A stretch of DNA of 64,000 bases from Phymorhynchus buccinoides (GCA_017654935.2 CM065712.1:21740903-21804902), one strand, 5' to 3'; shown: positions 22,829-34,089, counted from the first letter of the stretch. Numbers and translations are program-made. The notes: a model not told the origin generated them from the sequence alone.

Positions 22829-23496
22829 TTAACGCTTTCGCCGCCAGCCATTTTTCATCCCTAAAATACCTTAACTGGGTAGAGAAAAAAAGATCTGCAA
22901 TATTGCAGTTTCCTCTGTGACATGCATAACATTAGGCGACAGACAGGGTTCCCAGGGCTTTCAGCTATCCCCAAGTAAGGACCTTGTAAGGACCTGTAGG
23001 CCTAAGGATAATCTCCATCTTTTAGCCAACGATCTTGAAAGGAACACTTTCCCAGCATTGTGAACAATGTCTAAGCAGATACAAAAACTATGGCTGACAG
23101 ATATACGCGGTTTTTTTCTTCGTAAAACGACACCATCGTTTGTCTGCTAAGCGGTCAGTTAAAACGGGAAGGTGGGGGAGGGGGGTAAGGTGGAGTAGGT
23201 GCTGAGCGTAAAAGTGCTGCTTCTGCGATCTATTTTGAGTATGGTCTTGCTGCTCAGGGCAGTTTTTGGCAGCTGTCAGGACTTGAAGTGAATGTAAGCA
23301 CTTGTAAGGCCTTACTTGGAGATTTAAATTGGTAAAGACTTATAAGGACTGGTAAGGCCCCTATGAACCCTGCTGTCCTTACATCTCAAAATTACGAAAA
23401 TAGGGTCTTCAGATAACAGGCCCGGTTTTGATGCTTTTTAGTGACATGGGTGTTAAAACATTGTGCAAAATGTGACATTGGCGGTGAAAGGGTTAA
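22829..23496. mobile_element. piggyBac-type MITE with nested hAT-like element
   Basis: Outer TTAACGCTTTCGCCGCCAGC and TTGGCGGTGAAAGGGTTAA. Inner hAT-like element 22944-23372 has ends CAGGGTTCCCAGGGC and CCTATGAACCCTG and internal AAGGACCTTGTAAGGACCTG, like those at 29454 and 46901. Confidence 0.85.
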
Positions 23497-23639
23497 AAGA
23501 CAAAGGACTGTCTCAGCAAAACTTTTGATTCTACTCGGTTTCCAGGGACACCCGAAAGAAAAGTGGAGTCCAGGGACAGCCATTTTGGACTGGACAAATA
23601 CCCCTTAGGGGGGATGGTAGGCAGCCCTGGTCACTCCCA

Positions 23640-23844
23640 CAGACCTGTTTACCCCCTACAGAAGTCTTGAGTAGTCTGGATAGCTGAAATGAGTAGTTTT
23701 GGTGTGAAATGAGTAGTCCTCTTCATTAAACCATCAAATAATGTTCACTGAAAATGAGTAATTAGAGCATTATTTTCAATTTTGAATAGTAGAGGTCTAA
23801 ATTGAGTAGAATACTACTCGAAAAGAGTAGAGTAAACAAGTCTG
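23640..23844. mobile_element. hAT-like MITE, CAGACCTGTTTAC family, 6-bp target duplication
   Basis: Ends CAGACCTGTTTACC and GTAAACAAGTCTG; CTCCCA flanks both sides (23634-23639, 23845-23850). Family relatives are at 46473-47944 (long) and near 53028. Its right edge is 16 bp from the exon 13 donor. Confidence 0.88.
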
Positions 23845-23860
23845 CTCCCACCCCACCCAC

Positions 23861-24128
23861 CTTCTTTGGACTCTGTGCGCGTAAACAGGGAAAACTGCAA
23901 GCGATAGGCATTCTGCACCACTGGCAAAACGTATTCCTCCGCCGTCGTCAGGGGACTCATTTTCGTCGTCGTCGTTGTCGTCATCAGGGGACTCATTTTC
24001 GTCGTCGTTGTGGTCATCATCAGACGTTGCGACAGCAGGCGGTGGTATTTCCCGCGCTGGTAGCTGCCCAGCTCTCCATGGAGTTCCTTTTCTCGCAGCT
24101 TGTTGAGCAGAGGGTGCGCCTTTTCTGG
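23861..24128 (-). CDS. ESPL1: Separase exon 13
   Basis: A 268-nt exon, phase 0 to 1. The acceptor is CTCGTTCAACCAG|CCA and the donor AAAGAAG|GTGGGT. The start PEKAHPLLNKLREKEL and the end EEYVLPVVQNAYRLQFSLF flank a low-complexity insert of two T-rich blocks, each ending in KMSPL. The flanks fit human KGVSLLLSVLRDPALQ and LRVQVLQLVAAYL. The phase-1 exit does not fit exon 14, so an exon is missing between them. A 205-bp hAT MITE ends 16 bp past the donor. Confidence 0.85.
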
Positions 24129-24279
24129 CTGGTTGAACGAGAGACAGTACATACGGATTGGTTTGTGACAGTACACGAGAAAACACCAACAACAAAAGTT
24201 GCACAGCATATTTTTGACAAGAAGCAGAAACGTAGTCATCAGCCCTTTAAAAAAAAAGAAAAAAGTTTAGGGCATATTT

Positions 24280-24509
24280 GGCAAAGGTCAAGATGTGCCA
24301 CCCCCTCTACATTTCTCTGTTAATTCCATGTTTCCGTTTTTGCCTTTCTTATCAAACATGAAGCTGTATTTTATGAACATTTTCAGCTAATCATCTTTGT
24401 TCAATAATTAATTGAAGTCATGATAAAGGCCATTATCTAATAGACCCCCCCCCCCCCCCTATGTAGTGCAGTGCACTGCAGCATTTGTCATGGTCGTGGT
24501 TCATTACGT

Positions 24510-24569
<60 letters not shown>

Positions 24570-24715
24570 AGGGTTATTATTCCAAAAAGATAATTAGCTG
24601 AAAATGTTAATAAAATAAAGCTTTATGTTTGCATGTTTGGTAAGAAAGGCAAAAACAGAAAAATTGAATTAACCGAGAAAGGCAGGGGGGGGGGTGGCAC
24701 ATCTTTACCTTTACC
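24280..24715. mobile_element. Foldback element, GGTAAAGG family; telomere block replaced by poly-C/poly-G
   Basis: Long inverted arms start GGCAAAGGTCAAGATGTGCC and end in the mirror. Perfect 8-bp target duplication GCATATTT at 24272-24279 and 24716-24723. Where sister copies carry CCCTAA/TTAGGG, this one has ~15 C (24443) and ~54 G (24514-24568). Confidence 0.9.
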
Positions 24716-24939
24716 GCATATTTTATTATCTCTATTTTTGTGTATTCCACCAATATTGATTTTGAAGAATGTAACACAAAAGGTGGGTAATAGCGATAGA
24801 GTTCACAGTCGGTGTTTATCGATATTCTAAAACCATGCTGTGGCGTTTTTCAGAGCGTTTTTGCATCCAAATAGAGCTTATAATTAAGTTCCTTTAAGCT
24901 AAAAGCAGCAACATAACTTGAACATAAAAAAAACCCAGA

Positions 24940-26040
24940 CACACGCACAACACGAAAAACAACGGACACACACACAACACGAAAAACACAACACACACAC
25001 AACACGAAAAACACACACACACACAACACGAAAAACAACACACACACACAACACGAAAAACAACACACACACACAACACGAAAAACAACACACACACACA
25101 ACACGAAAAACAACACACACACACAACACGAAAAACAACACACACACAACACGAAAAACAACACACACACACAACACGAAAAACAACACACACACACAAC
25201 ACGAAAAACAACACACACGCACAACACGAAAAACAACACACACGCACAACACGAAAAACAACACACACACACAACACGAAAAACAACACACACACACAAC
25301 ACGAAAAACAACACACACACACAACACGAAAAACAACACACACACACAACACGAAAAACAACACACACACAACACGAAAAACAACACACACACACAACAC
25401 GAAAAACAACACTCACACACAACACGAAAAACAACACACACACACAACACGAAAAACCACACACACACACAACACGAAAAACACACACACACACAACACG
25501 AAAAACAACACACACACACAACACGAAAAACAACACACACACACAACACGAAAAACAACACACACACACAACACGAAAAACAACGGACACACACACAACA
25601 CGAAAAACAACACACACACACAACACGAAAAACAACACACACACAACACGAAAAACAACACACACACACAACACGAAAAACAACACACACACACAACACG
25701 AAAAACAACACACACACAACACGAAAAACAACACACACACACAACACGAAAAACAACACACACACACAACACGAAAAACAACACACACACAACACGAAAA
25801 ACAACACACACACACAACACGAAAAACAACACACACACACAACACGAAAAACACACACACACACAACACGAAAAACAACACACACACACAACACGAAAAA
25901 CAACACACACACACAACACGAAAAACAACACACACACAACACGAAAAACAACACACACACACAACACGAAAAACAACACACACACAACACGAAAAACAAC
26001 ACACACACACAACACGAAAAACAACACACACACAACACAA
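24940..26040. repeat. 25-bp minisatellite, about 44 copies
   Basis: Unit AACACGAAAAACAAC plus a (CA)4-5 tract, with (CA) length changes between copies. It contains no stops in several frames, so long spurious frames cross it. Ends 56 bp before the exon 12 donor. Confidence 0.96.
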
Positions 26041-26095
26041 GAACATGCCACATAAATAAAGGGGAAAAAAATCAGAAAACAAAATCCAGACCTAC

Positions 26096-26347
26096 CTTTC
26101 CAGCACTCAGGTAAAAGCTGGCCAGGCTGAGGCGAAGGTTGTCCTCCCCTCTGCGATCCTCCCCCCTCTCTTCCCCCTCCCCCTCCTCAAGCTCCTCCAG
26201 CAGTCCATGGGGGAGGTCGGTGACGCCCAGGTGGGTGAGAGCCTCCACCAGACTGCAGTGGGTCTCCGTGACGGTGCTGGAAAGGTCCCAGGGGCCCTGC
26301 CGCTGCATCTGCCTTACCGCCGCCACCACCTCCAGCTGTAGGAGTGA
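26096..26347 (-). CDS. ESPL1: Separase exon 12
   Basis: A 252-nt exon of 84 codons, phase 0 to 0. The acceptor is CTTTTGGTTTCAG|TCA and the donor GGAAAG|GTAGGT. It begins SLLQLEVVAAVRQMQRQ and ends LRLSLASFYLSAGK, with an acidic Glu/Gly/Arg tract before the end. It matches human ALEVLLLLRIVSERL through LLLSLTCDLLRSQL. A 99-bp tandem duplication covers its acceptor and first bases (26312-26410 and 26411-26509). Confidence 0.92.
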
Positions 26348-26509
26348 CTGAAACCAAAAGTGCGCAAAGACATTATTCACAATGCTGAACTCATTCAACG
26401 CTTAGCCATTCCTTACCGCCGCCACCACCTCCAGCTGTAGGAGTGACTGAAACCAAAAGTGCGCAAAGACATTATTCACAATGCTGAACTCATTCAACGC
26501 TTAGCCATT
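26312..26509 (-). repeat. 99-bp tandem duplication over the exon 12 acceptor, making a possible micro-exon
   Basis: The 99 bp at 26312-26410 recur almost exactly at 26411-26509. The upstream copy carries the acceptor TTGGTTTCAG and 30 coding bases (SLLQLEVVAA), then GCG|GTAAGG, which reads as a good donor. The resulting 26417-26446 unit is 30 nt, phase 0 to 0, and could be spliced in as a micro-exon without breaking the frame. The unit also contains the ragged left end of a piggyBac-type MITE, so the duplication came after that insertion. Confidence 0.9.
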
Positions 26510-27557
26510 CCTCAGCCGAAATTTACCATTAACTCATTCCATGCTGGCCAGTTGCTTCCCTTTACAAGCGTTCTGTACTGGCCGATTTGCATAGGTTGCC
26601 CAAAAATTATTTTCTAAATAATGGTAACAGATACAAACGTGACATTTTGGCAATATGTGATGCAGCACAGGAAAACCAGGCTAATGTCGTAAATGATCAC
26701 TTTTGACTTATTCATATTTTCAGAAAGGCCAGAGACAACAGATTAACAGGCAAAATACAGAATTCATCTATCTCTAATAGTTCGTTTTTAACAATTTTTC
26801 AATCAATCAAATCTCTCTCTCTTTATCTCTCTTGTGGCTGGCCGACTTTAGCTGGGTATTCGCGTACTGCATCACATATGTACACAATATACAGTACTAA
26901 CACCTGCAACAGTTTCAAAGCATCCACTAGATTAGTTTTGATTTGTGATATTTTAAAATAAATGCATGTTTTGTCAAGCCAGGCACACTCATAATAGCGC
27001 AAATATAATTTTAAGGTCCCAAAATAGCTTACAGCCAGATGTCCCATATGTGCCTTCCCAGGTCGAGAGGACGTAAAATCCAGATTTCTTTCATTCAGCT
27101 TACAGCCAGAATGTCCCATATGTGCCTTCCCAGGTCGAGAGGACGTAAAATTCAATTTCATCAGCTTACAGCCAGCCAGCGCGAGCGCAGAGGCATGAAT
27201 GAAACGTAGTAGTAGCCCGCTGAGCCACTTTGAAGCACGCATGACTGTTAACCTATGAACTATGATTTTTTAAAGTTCACATGCGATATCCCGTTACCTT
27301 AGTAACAAGGCGTTGTGCGCATGCCCTGCGACGAGAGCGCAGGTTAACATAGAAAGAGTTAAACTTACTTGGGTAGAGAAAAGATTATGTCTGCAATATT
27401 GGGGATTCTTCTTTGACATGCATAAATTAGGGCCTATCCTTACCTCTCAAAATGAACATAAGGTCACTGAATACCAGACCCTCATTTGATGCCTTTAGTG
27501 ACATGGGTGTTAAATTATTGTGGTGCCAAGAGGCGACAGTGGTGACGAAAGGGTTAG
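26392..27557. mobile_element. piggyBac-type MITE with a nested TTAA element, next to exon 12
   Basis: The outer right end GGTGACGAAAGGGTTAG and internal TTGGGGATTCTT mark the TTAACCCTTTC family. The inner element 26529-27362 (TTAACTCATTCCATGC to GAAAGAGTTAA) contains a ~73-bp direct repeat (CTTACAGCCAG near 27028 and 27100). The left end is inside the exon 12 duplication. Confidence 0.75.
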
Positions 27558-27877
27558 TTAACTCATTCTAGCACCATCAAATACAAAGACAGTTACTGCC
27601 AAGCACCCTGCCATGTGTTCGTGTTTTTAGAGCTTTTGTCACGGTTTCTGCCATTTTTAAAGCAATGCTTGCACACTGAAAATGTCTTTATTATTATTAT
27701 TATTATAATATCATTATCCGTGCCTGATACAAACATTATTACTGGCCTGGGGTTGCCTAGAAAACATTTTAACAAATGAAAAGCGCAACAAAAACTCGTC
27801 ACTGTCTGTGATTAATTTTCAACAACATTACTGGTTGATCCAAGTTCAATTTTCACTTTGAAATCGTGATTACAGTT

Positions 27878-28098
27878 CAGGGCTCCTACCAATCGTCCCG
27901 CAAATCAAGGGGTCCCAGGGACTCCTTCACTTACAGCATAGAGGGTCCTAGAGGTGGGATAGAGGGTCCCAGTGGCATTGCGAATGCTAAAAATATTTTT
28001 TTTAGTGCATCCCTGGGACCCCCTGCACATTCTTTTAAAGGGTCCTCTAGAATTCTAGTACTTCATAGACCCCCAAATGGGGGTCCGTGGGAGCCCTG
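27878..28098. mobile_element. hAT-like MITE, CAGGGCTCCC family
   Basis: Ends CAGGGCTCCTACC and GTGGGAGCCCTG. Internal GGTCCCAGGGACTCCTTCAC and GGGTCCTAGAGGTGGGATA recur at 20760, 37547, 40313, 58246 and 61000. Confidence 0.8.
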
Positions 28099-28225
28099 TT
28101 ACTTGCATTAAAATCGGAATTATTAGTCTACTTATTGCTATCACTGTTAACAAGAATTGATTGGAGCATTTTGTGAGGCTCGCGCAGGGCCGATTTAAAA
28201 AAATAAATGTTTTACATTTGTAATA

Positions 28226-28878
28226 CAGACCTGCCTACTTGGAATTTTCCCAATCAGTAGCCCAGCCATCAATTTTCAGTAGCATGGCAAATTTTTCCGT
28301 AGCATCCACAAACAACGGCAATCGATTTGTTCTTTTTCTGAGACGAAACGCACTGCTTATGTTTCGCCGATTGAACGTGTTGACGGCAATCGTCTCTACC
28401 GCCATGATTCACAGAGAAGTCCGCATGGCAGAGGTTGCACTGCAGCGAGCATGGTTCGCACCGAGTCAACTTCCGACGATGCAAGGCCACTCCTCCGTGT
28501 AAGCTATTTTAAAAACTTGTGTGGCAGGCCGATGTTTTTTCTTAGAACAAGATGATTTTCGTTTTCTGGTTTGGGTTTGGTTTTTTTTCGTTTGAAACAT
28601 CTCCCGAATCGCTACTGCTGCTGGAGTCCGCCATTTTTTCCAGAGAAAGTAATAAGAACGCATGCGCAGTCACTTTGATAAAAACGGAAGTGACTAGGTT
28701 ATCGCGCGTGACACGGCGTCTGCTCTTAGAAACCGACAAAACCGGGAACGGCATAAGCAAAAATAAAATGCGGCGGCAATTTGTTTTTTCCGTAGCAACG
28801 TTAAGGTTGCCGTAGCTCCGTAGCAAAGCTTTATTTTTCGTAGCTGCTACGGCCAAATCGTAGCAGTAGGCAGGTCTG
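28226..28878 (-). mobile_element. hAT-like element with a broken BED-type zinc-finger transposase start
   Basis: Ends CAGACCTGCCTACTTGG and AGTAGGCAGGTCTG with 6-bp duplication GTAATA. On the minus strand, pieces of a transposase N-terminus appear in shifted frames: MADSSSSSDSGDVSNEKKPN, FKIAYTEEWPCIVGS and CNLCHADFSVNHGGRDDCRQ then HVQSAKHK (CxxC..H..KH, BED finger). The frame is broken and the catalytic part is deleted. Confidence 0.85.
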
Positions 28879-29209
28879 GTAATATTAACAAATGAAATAT
28901 AAGTGCCAAGCATTTATAAGCGAAACGAAGGCTGGAAAAGTGACAAAGTAACTTGAAAAACGTGGTTTGGATTGAGAACACATGGATTCGGAGTTTTAGA
29001 CCCAGAAATTGCTATTCCGAGAATACTCGGACTTAGTCCCTGACTGGCGTTCTCCAGTTCTGAGCATACTCGGAATTCGACTGGAATGAGTAAAGATGTG
29101 AACACTGTCTCCCATCTCAGGGCTGGGTAAACTTAAAAAAAAAGTAACTTGCTCTCCGGCCGAGTAACTTAAAATTTGTACTCGCCTGAACACACTTTCA
29201 CTAGTCCGA

Positions 29210-29400
29210 AGAAGACAAAAAGCGCTCGCGCACGCGCATGGGAGAGGGAAGGAGAGAGAGGAAGAGAAGAGAAAGGAGAAAGAGAAAAAGAGTGGGAAAG
29301 AAAGGCGAGAAGTAAAGAGAAAGAGAAATGATTTGAGGAGAAATGATTTGAGGAGAGAGGCAGGGGAGAGAGAGAAGGGAGAGGAGACTGAGAAGGCTGT
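29210..29400. repeat. Purine-rich GA tract
   Basis: Imperfect GAGA/GAAA repeats with a doubled ATGATTTGAGGAGA. No gene. Confidence 0.8.
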
Positions 29401-29453
29401 CGTTCCTCTCTTTTCAGTGCCAGTGCAGACAGCTGAGTTTGCTTTGATAGATG

Positions 29454-30064
29454 CAGGGTTCCCACCCTTCAGATCTTTCACAACATAAGGACCTTATAAG
29501 CACCATTTCACTTCTCATAAGGATGTAAACCGTCTGGAGCCTAAAGAAAATTCTCTAAAAATCTGTGCCCATTGACGCCAAGTTCAGTGATATAGCGCAC
29601 ACAAAACATTGCGCCTTCCTGGGATCTTTGTCTGTCCTAATCCAGTACTTATAATCAGTCTTTTAACCAGCGATCTTGGAAAGAGCATTTTCCTGGCATC
29701 TGGCTTTCTTCATGAGAACGCGGCAACGTTGTCGACCGGTTACTTCTGGTTAGGCTCATTGAGCGAGTTCGGTGATTTACCTCCCTTGTTATATCGTCTG
29801 CTCCACTTCCACTTCATTCTGAACGCGATTGGACGCAAATGAGGTCAAAATCTATGTCATTTTTTCAAAGGCTTAAGACTAAATGTGCACACTTCGGATT
29901 TTTTTTTATCCTTTGCAAAAACATTATGACTTTTTGTTATCCATAAGGACCTAAGTACTTTCTGTAAGGACCGATAGTTTAAATACAAGCACCTGTAGGG
30001 CCTTATGAGGCCCATCCACAAATATAAAAACCTATAAGCACCTGTAAGGACAGTGGGAACCCTG
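29454..30064. mobile_element. hAT-like element, CAGGGTTCCCAC family
   Basis: Ends CAGGGTTCCCACCC and AGTGGGAACCCTG, 611 bp, with AAGGACC-type subterminal repeats like the element at 22944. No open transposase. Confidence 0.8.
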
Positions 30065-30359
30065 TACATGGTTACATGGTAGGGAGAGATGGTCTGGGGA
30101 GACTCAGAAGTAAAAACCCCCCCAAAAAACCATGGCCATGTAGTAGTGACAGTAGTAGTACTGAAATTTTCAGTTGCCCATCAGGCTACTGACTGTTGAA
30201 ATCTACTTGCCCACAGAAGTTTCTACCACTGCACTAGCCAATGGCTACCACTACCAGGCTAGTAGTTTTGGCCAGTCCTGCATCTGATAATGTTGACAAT
30301 CAAACATGCCACACACACATACAATCAGATATTCCAACACACACACACACGTTAATAAG

Positions 30360-30620
30360 GGTTATTGATCTTCTCTCTCTCTCTCTCTCTCATTGTCTGT
30401 CAGTCAGTCTCTCTCTCTGTTTTAAATTTAAATGTGCAGATTTCTAAGTTGATGTAATGAATTTTAATAATTATTTGGTTGGTATAACTTCGTTTCACAC
30501 GTTTGATTAATGTTCTTTCAGTTATGTTGTATCTCTGTCATGTTGTTGCACCTAACCTGAATTTCTCTTTGGGAGATATTAAAGTATACTTGAACTTGAA
30601 CACACACACACACACACACA
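30360..30620 (+). mobile_element. LINE 3' tail and simple repeats
   Basis: (CT)n at 30370-30415, then a non-coding stretch ending GGGAGATATTAAAGTATACT and TGAACTTGAAC, a non-LTR 3' end, followed by (CA)n. Confidence 0.55.
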
Positions 30621-30634
30621 GAGAAACCCCCTAC

Positions 30635-30880
30635 CTCCCGACAAGCCAGAAGCACATCAGCGGCCGCCATCATCAGACCGAGCAACATTCGGCCGAACAC
30701 CTCGGAGGTTTCTCCCAGCAGCCCCCTCACGCCTTTATCGGCTGTCCCGAGGCGCCACCAGGCCAATGCGGCCCTAACGGCCGATTTCTCTTCCTCCCCG
30801 ATCATCTTGTCGTGGGTCTGGATAGCTGGCGGTCCAATCTCCGGCTCTGATTCTGTGCTGGGTTCGGTCACTGGCTTGTC
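30635..30880 (-). CDS. ESPL1: Separase exon 11
   Basis: A 246-nt exon of 82 codons, phase 0 to 0. The acceptor is ACCCGGATCAG|GAC and the donor CGGGAG|GTAGGG. An acidic lead (TEPSTESEPEIG) is followed by helices AVRAALAWWRLG and MMAAADVLLACRE, aligned with human QALALWKELL and LQILAALYQLV. A LINE 3' tail and a (CA)n tract lie just past the donor. Confidence 0.92.
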
Positions 30881-30924
30881 CTGATCCGGGTAAAAAAACA
30901 CACATAAAAAACACGAGATTTATT

Positions 30925-31174
30925 TTAACCCTTTCATGGCCACTGTCGCCTCTTGGCACCACAATTATTTGACACCCATGATGTCACTGAAAGGCATCTA
31001 ATGAGGGTCTGGTATCCAGTGACCTTATGTTCTTCATTTTGGGAGGTAAGGATAGGCCCTATTTTATGCACGTCACAGAGGAATCCCCAATATAGCAGAC
31101 AGAATCTTTTCTCTACCCGGGTAAGCTTAATGGTAAATTTTGGCTTAAGAATAGCTAGCGTTGAAAGGGCTAAG
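30925..31174. mobile_element. piggyBac-type MITE (TTAACCCTTTC family)
   Basis: TTAACCCTTTCATGGCCACT to GTTGAAAGGGCTAAG, inverted relative to most copies; 250 bp. Begins 45 bp from the exon 11 acceptor. Confidence 0.85.
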
Positions 31175-31356
31175 ACTGTACTAGCGAGGTAGTTAGTTAG
31201 TGTATTATAGTCCCGTCAACAGCTAGGGTCATCTCAAGACTGTCACTGCGTAAAGCTTGACCACGTATCACAAAACACACATCACTTAACAACGTTCCAC
31301 ACCTGTTTACCCCAAATCTTCACTGTCAGTAATCCCAAGCTCTGAAATCAGTCATT

Positions 31357-31905
31357 TCAGGCATCTGTCCGTAATTTTGCTGGCCAAGAAATCCTTCCAC
31401 CAGAATTTTTCGCTGCCGTCAAACTTTTTTTTGGGGGTGGGGGGTGAACATACACGCACGCTGCAACTTCCCATGCAAACCCAACTTCAACAACTGCCGA
31501 AATTTTGGTTGCATTGAGGCGGGAGGGGGGACCTTGCTTTTTTCCTTGGCGTCCGATCAGGATCAGAGTCGGAATCATCCGCTTGCAAGTGTGTTTTTTC
31601 CGGCATGCCTTCAGATTACACTTCGTACCTAGATAAATGGCGGCATGGAGAAATAAACCGGAAGTATTCATTCAAGGGACATCACTCGAAGTGATACCTT
31701 TGATAGCAGACGACACAGTAGCGAGTACGGCTCAAATGCCATCTTTCGATTTCTTCTTCTTCTTTTTTCGCACTCGTTCAGCGGAAATGCAGATTTTGTT
31801 GTTGCTGACCGTAATAGCGTAATCAGAGGTCTCAAAACATAATCATTACGGACAAATCCGTAGGGAAAACAGGTCTTCTGTTGCACCAGGGCTGCCTATC
31901 CCCTC
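31357..31905 (-). mobile_element. Transposon 5' remnant with a short acidic N-terminal frame
   Basis: A minus frame from ATG at 31606 starts MPEKTHLQADDSDSDPDRTP, the style of many hAT transposase N-termini, then decays. Adjacent 31640-31860 is shared with 8500-9110. Confidence 0.5.
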
Positions 31906-32300
31906 TTGCAGTCTCCAGGGGAAAACCAGGAACAGAGATTTATTTCCAGGGACAAATATTGTAATGCCACGCGACAGGGTCAAATTAAACAATTTGTTTT
32001 ATCGGTTTGAGATCTAGCAAAATTTCTGCCTCTGGATTTTTTTTTAATTTTTTTTTTTTATTTTTTTTTTACGCTTTTGTGCCAATGTGCTTCAATATTC
32101 GACATTCTTTGGTGTTCAGTAACTGCATCAGTCTGTCTGTTCTGAAACTTTCAACAGTGTCTGTTGTTTTGGATGTTCCTGCACTCAATAGTACGGTTGG
32201 CTAGCAAGGCAAGTGACTACTCTTCAAAATTTTGATTCCACTCACTTTCCAGGGATGCCTGACAACAAAAAAGTGGATTCCAGGGATAGGGTGACAGTGA
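31884..32300. mobile_element. hAT-like end and dispersed repeat
   Basis: CCAGGGCTGCCTATCCCC at 31884 mirrors the end near 23607-23629 of a sister copy. Internal AACAGTGTCTGTTGTT is shared with 22780. T-rich run at 32037-32070. Confidence 0.55.
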
Positions 32301-32399
32301 TTCTATAGTAACTATGAACTTCACTTCAAGGCACGAAATGTTGGAGTTTTCCCTTTCACAGGTACATTTTGTTCTTTATTTTGGGGCGGTATTTTTGGG

Positions 32400-32811
32400 T
32401 ATTTTTGTATATTCTAGTCACAGAGGCTTATCTCTGTGAAATTTGGGCTGCTCTCCCCTGGAGAGCGCGTCGCCGCAAGTGCAGCGCCGACCCAATTTAA
32501 TTTTTTTTTTTAAATTGCCACAGGATGAGGGTGTGTGGGCACACTTGGAAAACCTAGCTATCAATTTGGTCATACCAGGCAGCGGGATTTTTCCCTGCTC
32601 TTACCGACTTTCAACTGCTGCGGGATTATTACGTGCGTAAAGCGCACGGGTCAGACTAGCTTTAAGTCCCCATCCCAAGGACTCGACGTTCAGTTCGATT
32701 TTCCTAGAAAGAAAGGGCGAGGCTGGGATTCGAACCCGGGTCACTCACGCTGCAGTCACGCATTGCATTCGGCAGGCGAACGTCTTAACCACTCTGCCAC
32801 CTTTACCCACC
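32400..32811 (-). mobile_element. tRNA-derived SINE
   Basis: Read on the minus strand it starts GGTGGGTAAAGGTGGCAGAG, with an A box GGCAGAGTGGTTAAGACG (32781-32798) and a B box GGGTTCGAATCCC (32725-32737), the internal Pol III promoter of tRNA-derived SINEs. A central body and a 3' end with CACAGAGATAAGCCTCTGTG follow. 3' fragments are at 7936-8005 and 19827-19925. Confidence 0.92.
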
Positions 32812-32820
32812 ATTTTTACA

Positions 32821-33742
32821 TTAACCCTCTTGCATTCGCATTTGCTACAGAAAAAAAAATAATCTTAAATTTACATTCTTTCACACATTTTCAGGAAAAT
32901 CTGTCTTTTGAAGCACACAGAGCGCCATACAGTTACTATCACATCACTGCAAGTGAGAAGCTTCTTCATAGTGTGTGCATAACAAGCAAGAAGTTAGTGC
33001 GTGATGAAAATGTCATCAGAGGGGGGGGTCTCAGAGTGGAGGCAAGCTAAGGGCGGTTTTGGACGACTTGAATACACAGAAAACAAGCGCGAAATCGCAA
33101 TAGTTTGTGGCACGCGGTCTATTTTTACCACTCCAATCATGAGTTACCTCCCCTGGCTTTTCAATAATTTTAATCTGTAAACCAGAATGTTATCTCTGCA
33201 CCATTTCGTAACTTTTCATATCTTTTGGAAAACATTTAAAACTATGTATCCTACTTATACTCATCAAAAGAAGCATCGCATACTCGTCGTGTCTGTTGTA
33301 GTGTCTGTATTACATATGTTTATTATTTTGTACGCTTTTAAAATACATCATTTTAAAGAGCGGCCAGAAGTGTAGCCTCGATTTCAAGTGCGACAATTTT
33401 GGACCGACCGACCGACAGACAGACAGACCTACCGACAAAGTGAGTTATAGGTTTGTGGCTTGAGACACAAACAAAAACTTCTAATGTTTACATTCTCTCA
33501 CACATTTTCCGGAAAATCTGTCTTTTGAAGAACACAGAGCGCTATATTGCAAGTGAGAAGATTCTTCATAGTGTGTGCATAACAAGCCATAACTTAGTGT
33601 GTGATGAAAATGCCATCAGAGGGGGGTCTCAGAGGGGGAGGGGGGGGGGGGGGGCAAACTACGGGCGGTTTTGGGCGACTTGAATACACAGAGGCAACTT
33701 CCGGCTGGACAGTTTGGGGAGGAATATATGCAAGAGGGTTAA
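32821..33742. mobile_element. piggyBac-type MITE (TTAACCCTCTTGC family), composite
   Basis: TTAACCCTCTTGCATTCGCA and ATGCAAGAGGGTTAA. Two internal repeats of the block AAAATCTGTCTTTTGAAG (~32896, ~33515) show a merged or duplicated copy. A short G run lies near 33645. Confidence 0.75.
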
Positions 33743-33795
33743 ACAGAAGTTCGACTGTCGAAAAATTACCCCCACATCGTTTCCGATTCACTGAC

Positions 33796-33907
33796 CACTT
33801 TGTCCTTGACACCGAGAGCGAAGCGCACCAGAAGTACCTCCATCTGGAGGAGAGCGTTGCGTGGGTAGGTGGAGGCCACGTGATGCAGGCACTGCTCTAT
33901 CTCCTCC
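33796..33907 (-). CDS. ESPL1: Separase exon 10
   Basis: A 112-nt exon, phase 2 to 0. The acceptor is GTGTGTTACAG|GGAGG and the donor AAAGTG|GTCAGT. It encodes EEIEQCLHHVASTYPRN and a hydrophobic helix LLQMEVLLVRFAL, aligned with human AIREALQLLDSVRPEAQ. The acceptor is preceded by a (CA)n tract on the plus strand. A TTAA-flanked MITE ends 54 bp past the donor. Confidence 0.9.
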
Positions 33908-33909
33908 CT

Positions 33910-33992
33910 GTAACACACACACGCACACACACACACACACACGCACATACACGCACACACACACATACGCACACACACGCACACGCACACAC
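33910..33992. repeat. (CA)n/(GT)n microsatellite
   Basis: CA-rich run directly upstream of the exon 10 acceptor; on the transcribed strand it is GT-rich. Confidence 0.9.
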
Positions 33993-34089
33993 AGAGTTAA
34001 CATCAAATCGATATTTCCGTGATAAGGCTTTTCCAATCGCTATGCTACTTTTCTGGGTTTTTCTTTGTAAAGTTATTGTTAATCTCTAC

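Noticed and set aside
24850..26114. Long Cys/Val/Phe-rich and Thr/His-rich open frames
   Set aside because: They cross the 25-bp CA-rich minisatellite on both strands; not genes.
32700..32811. Functional tRNA gene
   Set aside because: A and B boxes are present, but the body continues into a SINE with a shared 3' end seen elsewhere; no intact cloverleaf with an acceptor stem was found.
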